Part shown: positions 11,923 through 23,272 of the stretch, one piece after another | How the letters are laid out: each line of letters starts with the position of its first letter | How positions within the stretch are numbered: the stretch's first letter is position 1 | Assembly (NCBI GenBank): GCA_014529385.2 | Contig: CM043952.1 | Coordinates: forward strand, 62,739,119-62,803,118 | DNA: 64,000 nt | Source: Adiantum capillus-veneris | Lineage: Eukaryota > Streptophyta > Polypodiopsida > Polypodiales > Pteridaceae | Reading direction: 5' to 3' | Notes under the pieces: generated by a model | Told to the model about the DNA's origin: nothing | Seen by the model: the letters and a program-made list of their open reading frames with translations, nothing else | The model's database searches: none | Made by a program: the position numbers and the translations under genes

Positions 11923-14551
11923 AGATCCTGTTGCACTCAGTAGTCCGATGTTAGCGTTTTTTCCATATTAGCTGAGAAACTGAGTTTTATCTATCCAAAT
12001 GACTTGAAAATTGAAAATAAAGCTTAAAAGGAACTTGTGAAACTGTGCATGTGCTCACAGTGCAATTCTGGCCAAAAAATTCCATTTAGACATCCTACGC
12101 GTAGGATTTCTTTTTCATCAGAATTGGGTGATACTTGACATGCTGGTAGTCCTTGGCCTGTGGAACATGGCTATGTGCTTGGATTTGGATTTGGGCATCA
12201 AAAAGTGGATTTTTGGGCTGATTCAGGCTTTAGGTCACAAATTGGGTAGAAAGTCTATAACAGGTAGCAAGTGATGTCCAAATGGGTTGAAAATTGATAT
12301 ATGGGCTCATTGCACCATGGTATTGGCTCCCATGATGTCACTCTTTGCACAGAAGGTCAAAAATATGCTGGAGACATCCTACACGTAGGATGTCTTTTTC
12401 ATCAAAATGGCATGGGATTTGTTATGTGGGTAGTCCTTGGCATATGGAACATGTCCATGCTCTTGGATTTTCATTTGGACAAGAATTGATGCCGGTAAGA
12501 GCTTGTGTAGTGTTTTTGAGCTCAAAAAGTGTATCTTGAAGGTGTTTGGGGTCAAAAATGATTAGAATGGCTTCAAACTTGGTATATGAGCTCTTGAAGA
12601 TGATGTGATTGGATCTGGAATGGACAAACACCCTCTGTAGGCCAAAAATGTCAAATAGACATCCTATGCATAGGATGCCTACTTCATCAATTTTTGCTTC
12701 TGACCACACAGATTGGTTGGTTATGTGCTTGTGAATGTGTTGTGCAAGTTTCATGTGATTTGGACAAGTTTTGGTAGGTCTATGGCCCATTATTGCCTCT
12801 ATGCCCTAACTTTGCGTTTTTCATGCATATGAGGTCAATTTTGGTCCAAATGTGATGAAACTTGGTGGCTAGCATGTAAAGGTCATTCAGAAAATGTGTG
12901 TGATGAAAAATGTTGGGATCTGTGCCCTGAAATGCCCTTGAGACATCCTACGCGTAAGATGTCTCCTGATGATTTTTTCATGGAATTTGTCACTAGTGCC
13001 TGCCCTTAGTCCCCCTGAGTCCCTTTTAAGCCTAATTTCAACAAAAAAGTCAAATGGATAGAAAGTAACTCCTTGTGTGGATTTCAGAGCCTCCGAGCCA
13101 TTTTCTAACTTTTGGAGTTCTTTTTGGCGATGAAATTTCTTGATGTTGGTCTCCATAGCTTCTCGATCCCTTGGGGATACTTGCCGTATGGTTTTTGTCA
13201 CCGGAGCTTCATTTGGCAATTTGTCGCTTTAGAAGCACCCGTGGTTGCGTTTACATATCTTCGATGATTTGTGGTGGTCTACCACCATAGGACTTGGTTT
13301 TTGATGGTCCAGGAAAGCCGCTTGTGAAGTTTGGTGGCAAACGGACATGCGGTTTGTCCGAGAGAGCTATTTGACGCTTTGTGTGTCTGATGCCGTTTCT
13401 GAAGTTTAGTGCCACTTTGGGTCATCTTTTGGTCATGTGAGCTACATAGACTTGTCGAGCATGTTGGGATGCTCCTACCCATGAATTTTAGTAGCATTTG
13501 GGCGCCTTTTCGCCAATTTCCCATTTGGTGGCCTCTTGCGGGATTCTAGGAATTAGGGTTTTTCTCGATGGTTTTCTACTGCCTTTGGACATCCAAGATT
13601 GGTCTTCTATGCTAGGGTAAGCTGCCGATGAAGTCTCGTTGCTTTTGGGTTAGCCGTTAGGTGGCCGCTTCTACTTGTAGGTCTCTACTGCCCGCTTTGT
13701 GTGTGAACCCTACGCTAGTTTTTGCGACAAAACGACAAACATGCGCGAAAATCTCAAGGTGGTGAGCCTACCTCTCATGTCTGAAGCCTGTCGAGTAGTC
13801 GTACGCTTCGTAGAAGCTGCTGGAAGTTCCGCTCGCTCTAGGTGCCAAAGCTCTCTCTCAAATGTCAATAGTGAAAATGAGCTAAAAATGAGGTGAAAAT
13901 TTCTTATAATGGAGGTCCCCGAACCACTTTTCATAAAATTTGGTATGTGCTCCCAACTTCTTGCGAGATGCGGTTTAGGCTCAAAAATTTCTTGATTTGG
14001 ACTCCATTTGCTCTGTTTACCAGAAATTTGGCATTTCGATCAAAATCTGGCCAAAACACGCTATCCGCTCCAGTCTCATAATTGCACCCCCACTGTACCA
14101 TAGGTTGTCCTATAGTCACTGATCATCCCCATATTTTTTGTTTTTCATTATGACTGTTTTTCACCTTCTTTTTGTATTTTTGAAGTTTTTCTGCCGAAAA
14201 TTAGCAAAACTAAAAGGAAAATAGCAAATCAAACCCAAAAAAATCCCCAAAAATCATAATAAATCACAAACATCACTGCAAAACATTATATAAACTCACA
14301 TGCAATTTTTATGGCCGTATTTCTGCGTTTTACCAATATTTCGCCCAAAAAATGGCTATTTCTACTTATATACACACACCTAGGAGCTTGATTTGGCGTT
14401 TGGTCCCATATACCTATAGATACATGCTATATAAGGGCATATGTACTTGGGTTAGTCCAGAAAATTTCGCAATCAAACAACAACCCTTAAAATAGGTGAA
14501 AATCATGCCCTTTTTTGCTCTTCCTGCTATTGGTTCCGCATTTTGAGAATG
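11923..14551 (-). other. Noncoding block of element A between internal PPT and additional ORF
   Basis: No coding frame is convincing in these 2.6 kb. The right half aligns with 21660-23230 of element B, for example TTTGGACTCCATTTG at about 14000 against TTTGGACTCCGTTTG near 22660. The left part holds four palindromes at a 284-bp period within longer, more degenerate repeats whose shared flanks include TTTTTCATCA and CCAAAT-GATGAAACTTGG. A structural or regulatory role in the element is likely. Confidence 0.6.
12089..12963. repeat. Four 22-bp palindromes at a 284-bp period (A type)
   Basis: The sites are 12089-12110, 12373-12394, 12658-12679 and 12942-12963, so the starts are 284, 285 and 284 bp apart. 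The consensus half is GACATCCTACG followed by its reverse complement. Each site has at most one or two mismatched pairs. The third site has TGCA at the centre instead of CGCG, a paired change that keeps the symmetry. Confidence 0.9.
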
Positions 14552-14590
14552 CCTCCCCCCTCCTAGCTGGAGTCCTCCCGAACGACCAGG
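14552..14590 (-). other. Internal polypurine tract of element A with adjacent hairpin
   Basis: CCTCCCCCCTCCTAG (a GA-rich run on the minus strand) is followed by GGAGTCCTCCCGAACGACC. The same arrangement occurs at 23232 in element B, just after pol, and resembles the terminal polypurine tract with its hairpin. Confidence 0.55.
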
Positions 14591-14873
14591 TATCGCCTAG
14601 GAGTATGTGCCATGCATAGGTTGAAAAATTTGTGCTAATGCTTGGCCGATTAATGTGGCCCTAATTTATGCATACTCGGTCAATGCATAAAAAAAATTAA
14701 TGTTGTGCAAGAGAAGGGTATAAGCAAGATGCTTATTGGCATTCGCCGTCAAGGTTCTCTGTTTTCTTTGCAAGTAACAGTTGTAACTCTACTACTCTCT
14801 GTTTAATTGTCTTTCTTACAAAAGGTAGTGTCTTTGACGCTACTGTTGATATAGCCGTAGTTGTTTCTGTGGA
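14591..14873. other. Unassigned junction between element A and the B leader copy
   Basis: About 280 bp without gene or repeat that I can place. In element B the matching position is followed by the pol 3' end; here no pol sequence is found. The duplicated B leader begins abruptly at CAGTTGGACAAC (14874). Confidence 0.4.
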
Positions 14874-16168
14874 CAGTTGGACAACTTCTGTTTCATCAAG
14901 TGAGAATTTTGTTGCAGTTATGCTGAAAAAGACATTATACGCGTATGATGTCTTTTTTCACAGATTTAGACTATTTTGGTTATACTCACTCTCAGTAGCC
15001 CCCTTATGCTCTGTCCACTCACAAAATTCAGTTTGAACTCTGTTTGAGCAAGTTATGGCTAATTTAGGCTTTTCTTGGCAATTTTCCGCTTTTAACTTGT
15101 TTTTTGGGTCAATTGTGATACAAATGGGATGAAACTTGAAATATAACCTCTAGACAGCTATTACAATGGATCTGTGTTAGCAAAGTATCAAAATATGTCC
15201 AAAATTAGGTCAAAGACATCATACGCGTATGATGTCTTTTTCATCAATTTGGGTCAGAACTTGATATTTATGCTTTCTACAGTGTTTGTAACAATCTGGT
15301 CAGGTCAGATATCAAAATTAAGCAGTGGATGTGCTAAAAGACATTATACGCATATGATGTCTTTTTTCCCAGATTTTGACTATTTTTGGTTTTAAGCCTT
15401 CTCCAATGTTTACAATTGAGTTTCAAGTGTTTTTGTCAGGTTTGAATGTAAAAACAAGATCTGAATCCAAAATTTCCTATTCTTTGCGTTTCTTGGACTC
15501 CGACTTGTCTTTTCGGGTTTCTTTGAGTGTTAATGCTCTTGTTTTAAGTTGAAATTAGGATATAACCCCCCTTTTGAACGCTCTGGTAAAGTCAAAATTT
15601 CTGTTTTGGTCTCTGTTTGGTCATTTAGACATCATACGCGTATGATGTCTAAAGTTGCAGATTTCCAGTTTTTTGGCACAGAATCCTTCCTAAAGCTTTC
15701 TCAAGTGCTCAGCAACTCCCAGATACACAGAAAATTTCTCTGACTTTTGTTTATTGCAAGTTTCACTACTAACTCGACGGTTTAGTGATCTAACATGCAA
15801 TCAACCATATCAAGCAAATACTCCAATGATTATTAGCTCTAGATCAGGATCAAATGAAGTCCTACCTAAGCTATTCCTAATCATAAAATGGGTTTGGTAA
15901 TTGTGATTTTAAAGAGATCCACTGCCACTCACGGACTAGCAAATTCTTCTTCTATCAACAATCACTCAACACCAACAAAACAACAAACCAATCTAAGCTA
16001 AACTAAAAATACTGTCAACACGGAAGACCCAGGAATACCCCACTTCCTAGTATCTCTCGAGATCTTCGGAGTCCACCACTCCTAGATCTTTTTTAACTAA
16101 AGTATACAAAGTAGTTTATACGACTCACCTCGTAGGATTAGTCTAAGGTCACCTACTTAGGGCTCTCG
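14874..16168 (-). repeat. Extra copy of the element B leader, with four palindromes
   Basis: This stretch is a near-identical copy (about 13 differences by eye) of 32984-34277, the leader of element B. It lies outside B's left LTR. It includes palindromes at 14931-14952, 15215-15236, 15340-15361 and 15628-15649 (spacing 284, 125, 288). It ends with the PBS and LTR start, so on the minus strand it looks like the beginning of a second element copy sharing the LTR 16189-17133. Confidence 0.85.
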
Positions 16169-16186
16169 TCCCCGGCAGCGGCGCCA
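16169..16186 (-). other. Primer-binding site, tRNA-Asp type (extra copy)
   Basis: On the minus strand this reads TGGCGCCGCTGCCGGGGA, which differs at one position from the complement of the plant tRNA-Asp 3' end, and lies two bases from the LTR. It is identical to the PBS at 34278-34295. Confidence 0.85.
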
Positions 16187-16532
16187 AATGTTAAGGCGGT
16201 TACGCCGCTAGCGGAAGCTAAATAGCGAGAACTCAACCAACAACAGAATTTGTCAGACGAGGACGAAGCTTGACCCGCAGGCGCATGGAAACAACTAGGT
16301 GGGTGTCAAATCACCTACTCGACCTTCTAATGACAATCACTACTAAGGAAATCAAATCTAAGTTCTAAAATACGCAAGTGACTGAAATCCGTACTACGAA
16401 CGAATGCTATACGAAACAGGATCTAGAATCATTGAATCCATCTCAAACTCAAGGGGAAGTCTATACACTAGGTAAGAACAACACCCTTAAGACTTGAACT
16501 GCAAAATCAACCTATAATCACTCCGTGCGGTA

Positions 16533-16548
16533 AACGCGTATGAAGACA
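16533..16548. promoter_or_regulatory. Palindrome-like half-site in the B LTR
   Basis: ACGCGTATGAAGACA in the LTR matches the right half of the B palindrome (ACGCGTATGATGTC) at most positions and is followed by GGCCGAAAA. The LTR array carries ACGTAGGATGTC before GGCCGAAA at the equivalent place (about 3898-3909, with copies near 4890, 5876, 6870 and 7857), matching the A version instead. A shared binding site is an inference. Confidence 0.4.
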
Positions 16549-16917
16549 GGCCGAAAAATACAGGTGACCGAAACTTGACCCCGATGGTACTAATGCGTAG
16601 CTCTACTCGTTGTGGTTCTATAGATATGTTGCACGCTCTATTCCGACACACGAGTTGGAAGAAAACTCACACCGAAGCTCGTAGGAACTTACCACACATA
16701 GAAGCCGATAGCGCGCACTCTTGGTATCAGTGCGTAGCTCTCGCCGTTGCTAACACAATGGCGGTGTCTCTTCTCCAATGGCGGCTCCGTAGCTCGCGTA
16801 GCAAGTAGATAAGACACTCTCTCTCTCTCTCACTCACTCTCTCTCAGACACAGTCATGGCGCTCAAAAACTCACTTTGATTAATAATCTGAATCTTCTTT
16901 AGGTTACAAAACTTTGG

Positions 16918-16925
16918 CTTATATA
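16918..16925 (-). promoter_or_regulatory. TATA box in the left B LTR
   Basis: On the minus strand the sequence is TATATAAG, about 200 bp into the LTR from its start. The right LTR, which would drive the element, has the same box at 35029-35036. Confidence 0.5.
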
Positions 16926-17133
16926 CCTCAGCCTTGGAGGTGAGAACATCTCTAACTAATTACATCGCAATTGAAATTACTTCGGGATTACAAGCTGGAA
17001 ACTCAATTGAGTCCCGTTACTTAATGAATGGCTCATTCAAAATCAATGTCGGAAAGACATTTATTACAATCAATGGTTACAAAAATGATGAGTGTGAGCA
17101 AAAATGTGGGTGTGATCCTCTGCTGGCTCAACA

Positions 17134-17168
17134 CTCCCCCCCTCCGCGTTCATGTCGTCCCTGACATG
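17134..17168 (-). other. Terminal polypurine tract and hairpin of element B
   Basis: GGAGGGGGGGAG on the minus strand directly adjoins the 3' LTR. The neighbouring CATGTCGTCCCTGACATG folds as a 6-bp stem with a 6-base loop. The same pair occurs in every spacer of the LTR array. Confidence 0.8.
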
Positions 17169-17182
17169 ACTTTTATGCTTGG

Positions 17183-20100
17183 TCAATAAAGTCCTGTCGT
17201 CTTGAGCATCTGCAAATGTGATTCGTATCGTAGTTTGCCGATGGTCAAGGTTGGGCCGAATATTTTGCTTTCGTGGGTGAAAAAGCCGGTGTAGAAAGCT
17301 TCTTCGAATGTTTGCATGTGGAAGCTAGGCAAAAACATAATCCTCTGGTATAGGAGGTGCAACACTTTTGGAGAAGGCTGCAATGAAAGATCATACATCA
17401 TATCAGTCACTGTGTCGGCCGTCGATAGTAGACTCGAGGTCGTGGCTTTATCTGGCGCGAACACTTCAATGCAAGCTAAGAGAGTCCTGCAGATTTTCTT
17501 AAGCATCTGACACGAAAGGTCAGGAGAGCCAGTAAAGAGCTTGATGGTGCCCGTTAGGGTTTTCACCATGTAGGCTTTACCTATTCTCTCTCCTGCCTTT
17601 GGTCCTGGCATCCTGGGGTAATTAAGCCAATTTGGCTTCTTTTCTACAATCCTGCCATGCTCTTTCCAGCTTCTGACTCTTGGCACCGGGCAGAAGGTTG
17701 CATCCTCCCGAATCTCCTTTGGTGCCTCTACCAAGTAGATGAGGTAGGCTGGGTATTTGTTCAGCCAACCTTTCCTCCATCTAGGCTGCAAATCTACAAT
17801 CTTCTTTGATTGTTCCTCTTTTGTGATGTCGCCTTCGTAAAGAGCGACATACTGCTCCTCCTCTATTCTCTTTTTCGTTTTTATCACTTCAAACTTCATC
17901 AAAGGGAAAGGCAGGCTGGGTTGCATCCACTCTTCATGGAGCACTTTTGTGTCTAATCCCTGAAGTCTAATGGAGATTAGGAGTCTCCTCTCCCATTCCA
18001 TTTCCGCCTTGGCACTCTCCTTTGTTGACTTTTCTATTTGGTCATGGAGCCTTTGTTCTTCTTCTTCAGAGATTCCTGAAGTCGAGGCCACCTCGTGAAC
18101 TGGGGCTGGATCTTCAATTGTGGTTGCCTCTCCAGTTTCTGGTAGCTCTATGGCTGCTCCACCTGATTCTTCTTGTGGTGTCTCTGTCTCTCTTCTTTGT
18201 TGCTCTTGTAGATCTTGGAGCTGTTTGCAGAGGGTCTCATTCTCTGTTCTTAGTGTTTGATTTTCTAAAGTGAGCCTCTCCTCTGCTGCCAATGATCCCT
18301 CCGCAATGTGCAACCTTTGCACTTGCTCTAATCTGAGCTCTCTTTGTAAGCTTCGGACCTGGTCTTCCAAAGCTGGTACAAGAGCTCCCTCTTGTTCGGT
18401 TCCTGCTCTGCTAGCTCTAGGGGTAGTCCTGAGTCTAGTGATTGTTCTTTCTTGGAGCGTGACTCTTTCCCTTAGCTCAATGAGCTCATCTTTAGCCGCC
18501 TCCAAGTCGTCTTCCATCCGCTCCCTTGCTTCCTGTGCACTTGTTACTTCTCTTGAAGCCTCGGCTAGCTGGAGTATCAAGCCGTCTCTCTCGTTTTCCG
18601 CATCGTAGAGTGATGCTTTATGACTTTCAGATTCAGTCATAGCATCCTCTAATTTCCTCTGCAACTCAGCTTCCCTTTGTTTGGTTGTCTCAATCTCCAC
18701 TTCTTTGCCTTGGATCTTTCTTTGATCTTGTTGAGTAGTTCATGCACCATGTGCATGTCTTTTTCATCTTCATCTAAATCTTTTTCGGCCACCACCTCCA
18801 CTGGCTTCGGCTCTTCTAGTACGTTCTGCTCATCCAGTTTCTCTTCACTCTCTTTTGTACTCTTTATTTTTTCCTCTGTCCCTCTCCGATCATCTTGTTT
18901 TTGTAGGGTGATCCCATAAACCGCCTCAAGGGCCTCTTCTTCAGTGTACCCTATCGCTACCAGATCCTCATAATCGTTTTTCTTTTGCTGAATTGGATCT
19001 ATCTCCTTTTCCTTGGTCCCGACCTCCGGCTTTTCCATACCAGCCGTGTCCATCTCTACTGTGGTCTCTTCCACAATGATTTCCGTCTTCTTCGGGCTTG
19101 GTACATCAGTAAAGGAGGGCTGATTGTCCTCAGTCATCTTGGCTTTCCCTTTGTTTGCTTGCCCGTCTTTCTCTTGAGGTTCAGTAGACTCATCTACTTT
19201 CTTCTTCCCCTTGTCGTCCTTTTTCAGCTCAGCTTTTAAAAGTTGTACTTCCTCTTCAGTGTATGGCTCGACAGGTTGCTGCTTCAGTATAGCCTCTGAC
19301 TCCTCATAAGCTCTAATATATTGATCATATTGATCAACATGTGGCCTGGCTGAGCTAGTTCCGACTTTAGTGGGGTCTGGCACCCACTTTTCTTCAAAGT
19401 CCCCCTTTAGAGCTCTTTCCGCTCTAAACTGCTCCACCAGTCTTTCCATTCTTGCCGCTTTCTGACTTTTTGTTTGCTTGGGAGCAACCTTCTTCTTTGC
19501 TTTCTTCATAAGCGGCTCATCCACATTCTCTTCAGGTTCTGAAACTATTTCTAGTTTCCTGCGTGCTCTTGTGGACGCCCTCTTGGATACTTCAGGCTGT
19601 TCTTCCTCCTCATCGGCTTCTCTAAGCCACTCATTCTGGGAGGGAACCTTTGGCCATTGATCTCTGGCTCCAATAGCTTCATAAGCTATTCTTGTCAGAA
19701 CTTCAGCTCCTCCTATATACTTTGGCTTCTCGTTGTGCATGGCAATTACTTGCTCGTGGATGTGTTGAGCGTAATTCACCTCTTTTGGCATATTGCTCTT
19801 CAATGCCCATGTGATGGTAGTTGCAATGGCATGGGGCGGTGTCGTATACTTTTGCGGTCTTTTACTGCAAATATGGAGAAATTGGTTGTACAGTCGGCAA
19901 AGGGTTGCCGCTCTTTGGTCTGCCATATCTCCATAAGTTGCATTCTGTTTCTTGGACCCATAAACCTCTATAGCCTCCCTTCTTTCCCTGACAGAGCTCC
20001 CTTTGTTGTTCAGCTTCAATGCATCTGCAATGAGCTGTGGAGTGATCTGTACCTCTACTTTCTCTCCATCTATTGCTGTCAATGTGGCTTTCCCATCCTT

Positions 20101-20447
20101 CTGAATGGAGGTTGCCAACTCATACACTCTTCTTGTATCTACACCTGATGGTCTCGAGGTGAAGAATCTGTGCAAGTCTGCCCTTTCCAGGTACCTGCTG
20201 ATGTTCTCTGACCTGCTATAATCCACCAATTCTTGTGGGATCATCGGTATATCCACCGCTTGCCCTTGAGGATCTTGAAAGTCCCCTGGTAGATCTTTAT
20301 TCCCTCTTGTTCCAGTACTGCTTCCTCCACCCAAGTTTTGGTTGGCTTGAGGGTTTCTGCTGGAATGTCAAAGGGTTCCGCTTCTGCAAGAGCATCTTTG
20401 ATTGTCGGTCTTTTTCTCTTCATTGCCGATAACTTGGCGGAATCCAT
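17183..20447 (-). pseudogene. Additional ORF of element B (coiled-coil protein), two frameshifts
   Basis: Three open stretches make one protein of about 1,070 residues: 20447-20241, 20334-18649 and 18700-17183. Alignment with element A shows one frame change near 20280 and one near 18690. The N-terminal part includes RADLHRFFTSRPSGVDTRR and CSKRPQKYTTPPHAIATTI, in a domain that resembles the putative plant transposon protein domain of gypsy elements (recalled, not searched). A nuclear-signal-like KKAKKKVAPKQTK and acidic linkers follow, then heptad-rich coiled coils, then a conserved C-terminal domain with MVKTLTGTIKLFTGSPDL and FEEAFYTGFF. No signal peptide or membrane segment is evident, so an envelope is unlikely. 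The function is unknown. Its place after pol suggests expression from a spliced or separate RNA. Confidence 0.8.
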
Positions 20448-23231
20448 GGATCCTGTAACTCCAATTTCAGAAGTTAGCGTCTTTTTAGTACTGAAAGCCG
20501 AAATGAAGCTTTTAACTATTCAAATGACTTGAAAATTGAAACATGAGCTATTCAGGGCCTAAGGATGCAGGGTAGGTGAAAAAATATGCAAACTGGGCTC
20601 AAAATCATGCTGGAGACATCATACGCGTATGATGTCTTTTGTGTCAAAATGACTTCATATTGGTTGTGCTTGTAGCTGATAGTGTATACATGAGTATCAT
20701 ATGCTTGGATTTGAGTTTGGATATCATTTGGTCAAGTTTTGGCCAGTTTAGTCCAGTTCAGGCTCTTGGCAAAATTTTGAAAGGGAAATGGATTTTATGA
20801 TCCAAATTGGATAAAACTTGGTGGTTCACCTTCAAATGGCATGTAGATCACTTCTGTTTGGTGGTTGAAGCCCTGAGGTGCCAAAATCACATAGTGAGAC
20901 ATCATACGCGTATGATGTCTTTTAGTGTATTTTTGGACCAAATTTCTCTATAAGCTTGGATATGGCTTTAGATAGGCTTATTCAGTGGATTTATGAATGT
21001 TGGATAGATTTTGGGCTAAAAATGGCTCTGGAGACATCATACGCGTATGATGTCTTTTTCATCAATTTTTCATGGGATTGATTCTGTGGACTCCCCATGT
21101 ACTAGTGAAGGACTGTCTCTACTCAAATCTTGGTTTGGACTTGAGTATGTTGGATTTGGGCTAAAATAGGCTTTGGATGAAGGATTTTTCCTCAATTGGG
21201 CTAATGGGGTGATCCACTTGACCAAATGGTTCCAAACTTCATATGTAGCATGTATTAGATATATATAATGGATGTATGATGACAAATGAGCAGTTTTGGC
21301 TCTGTAAGTGCAAATAGACATCATACGCGTATGATGTCTTTTGTGTCAAAATGGTGCTTTTTGGTTCCAGATAGCTTATAGATGTGTTAATCAACAATCC
21401 TACAAAGTTTCAATGAGTTTGGAGTTATTTTGACAAAATTAGGACCAAAAATCAATTTTATGGCCTACTTTGCGTCTTTTTGGTTTTCCTTGGGTTTTCT
21501 AACTCCAATTCTCATGATACTTGGTTCATAGGATGTGATTAACATGTGGAATGAGGCTATGCACTCAAATGTTGAAATGGATGTGAAAATCATGCTGTGA
21601 GACATCATACGCGTATGATGTCTTTTCTTGAAATGTTGGTCTTTTTGTGCAAAGAATGCTTTGTGCTAGTGCCCTAAGCCCTGCTAACTAGTTTTCAACT
21701 TAAAAAGTCATCAGTTTAGCTAAAAAGCCCCCTTATAGGCATTTCAGTCTCCGAAGTCGTCTTTTTGCCTTGGAGTTGAATTTCTTCAACTTTTCTTCTC
21801 GAGAGTTGCATTTCCAGCTCATTGGATATGTTGTGAAGCCACCTATTTGGTTGAACTTGACTTTGGCTCCCCGTTCTCCATCTTTCTCCATTTGGTTGCC
21901 CGAAAGCGTCTTTTTCACCATCGGTAAGTGAATCAGCTTTCTTTTGGGTTTTGCTTGCAAACATAAGTCATCCATGTATATTTGAAGCTGCTTGTGAAGT
22001 TTCATGTCATTTGGTCGTCAATTTTAGCCGTTATGCCAAAATGACGCTTTGTGTGTCCGCAGCCGAATCGGTTGTTCCGACCTACTTTTGGTGATCCAAA
22101 CCCGGAGATACTCCATGGTTGCATTGCCCTCGATGTTGTTAAGCTTCCTGAGAAGTTTTGTGTCGTTTCGACAACTTTTTCTGTTTGCCTCTTGCAGGCT
22201 CTGTTGACCTAGGGTTTTTCAAGTCGTTCTTTCTCGAGCTTTGAGTGTTAGAAACCCATCTTCTATGTTAGGGTAACCCACCTCTAAGTTCTTGCAAGGT
22301 TTGGTTAGGCGGTTGTGCCCCTACCTAGCGTTCCTCCCCATTCCCCGTCTGCTCTTGTTTCTTGGTTTTGGTCAGTTTTCGCGACAAAAGTTAACGATAA
22401 GCATCAAAAGCTTATGGCAACGAGTCTACCTCTCATGTCTGGTGTCCTCTGAGCTCTCGTAGCAGTCGTAGAAGGCGGTAGAAGGTCGGATGCTCCTGTG
22501 TGCTCTTTGCTCTCTCCAAGAAGGTAATAGTGGAAATGAGCTTGAAAGTGATGTGAAAAATACTTAACTTCGGACTTCCCGGATCACTTGTTACCAAATT
22601 TGACATGTGCTCCTATCTCGTCGTGAAATGCACTTTAGGATTTGAAATTTCTCAATTTGGACTCCGTTTGACCTGTTTCTGAGAAATCTGTCCACTTTGC
22701 CAAAATTCTGTCATTTCGGGCTTTCCGCAACTTTTTCAGAATTGTACCCAATTTTTACCATGGGTTGCCCTTGTCATTAGGACCATCACCGTCTATTCTT
22801 TTCTTTTTTCCGATCTCATTTCACCTGCTTTTTTATTTTTCTTTTACTTTTATTAAGAAAATCATAAAAAATAAAGAAAAATAGCAAATTGAAGCCAAAA
22901 AATTCCAAACATACACAATAAATAGCTGGTAACCCTGTGTATATGAATATACACTTATTTGTGATTTTTGGACTTGGATTACCACTTTTTTTCACTTTTT
23001 AGCTCCAAAAACACTCTTATTTAGTGATATTTACACGTCTAGAGACCCAAATTCATCATTTGATCTCTTCTTGTTGCAAAACAAGGTATATAAGGGCATA
23101 AATATTATCAATATCCGCAATCAAACATAAAAATTGCAAAATCATGTAAGACACTGCCCTTGTAATATAATTTTTGTTTTTCTTTGTTTTTGGCGCTTGT
23201 AGCTGCTTTGTAACTCCTGTATACCTGTATA
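20448..23231 (-). other. Noncoding block of element B with five palindromes
   Basis: These 2.8 kb between the internal polypurine tract and the additional ORF lack a convincing frame. Palindromes lie at 20615-20636, 20898-20919, 21033-21054, 21317-21338 and 21601-21622 (spacing 283, 135, 284, 284). All five are perfect copies of the half GACATCATACG plus its complement. The surrounding sequence repeats more loosely, with shared TTTTCATCAA or TTTTGTGTCAAAATG after the site. Confidence 0.8.
20615..21622. repeat. Five perfect 22-bp palindromes (B type)
   Basis: The five sites are identical over 22 bp while the sequence between them is strongly diverged, so the palindrome itself is the conserved part of the roughly 284-bp repeat. 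Each contains ACGCGT at the centre. Confidence 0.9.
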
Positions 23232-23272
23232 CCTCCCCCCCTCCTAGTCTGAGTCCTCCTGGACGACTATGA
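23232..23272 (-). other. Internal polypurine tract of element B with hairpin
   Basis: On the minus strand CTAGGAGGGGGGGAGG lies 20 bases beyond the stop at 23267 that ends the frameshifted pol tail. The adjacent GAGTCCTCCTGGACGACT can fold like the hairpin at the terminal polypurine tract. Element A keeps the same feature at 14552. A second plus-strand priming site or the remains of an ancestral 3' end are possible. Confidence 0.55.

Larger units (their letters stand above)
7507..14873 (-). mobile_element. Element A: truncated Ty3/gypsy element (3' half)
   Basis: On the minus strand the order is internal polypurine tract (14552-14566), noncoding block with palindromes, additional ORF (11922-8486), terminal polypurine tract (8436-8446) and 3' LTR (7507-8435, the last array unit). 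Each part has a recognisable counterpart in element B, but with much sequence change. Gag, protease, RT, integrase, PBS and a matching 5' LTR are missing. The LTR to its right (16189-17133) belongs to B's subfamily. A is thus an older, 5'-truncated relative. Confidence 0.75.
16189..17133 (-). mobile_element. LTR of element B, left copy (3' LTR)
   Basis: This 945-bp LTR runs from TGTTAAGGCGG to GGCTCAACA. A PBS adjoins its left side and a polypurine tract its right side, so it serves both element B and the extra leader copy. A TATA-like sequence on the minus strand lies at 16918-16925, and a CT microsatellite near 16815-16850. By eye it differs from the right LTR at about 20 positions. A half-site ACGCGTATGA at 16533-16542 resembles the B palindrome. 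Confidence 0.9.

Noticed and set aside
16169-16186. tRNA gene fragment
   Set aside because: Only 18 bases match, adjacent to an LTR, which is the signature of a primer-binding site.
17183-20447. Envelope-like gene
   Set aside because: No signal peptide or membrane segment was seen; the protein is coiled coil and charged.
12089-21622. CRISPR-like array
   Set aside because: Regularly spaced palindromes suggested it, but spacing is about 284 bp, spacers are related repeats, and the setting is a plant retrotransposon.
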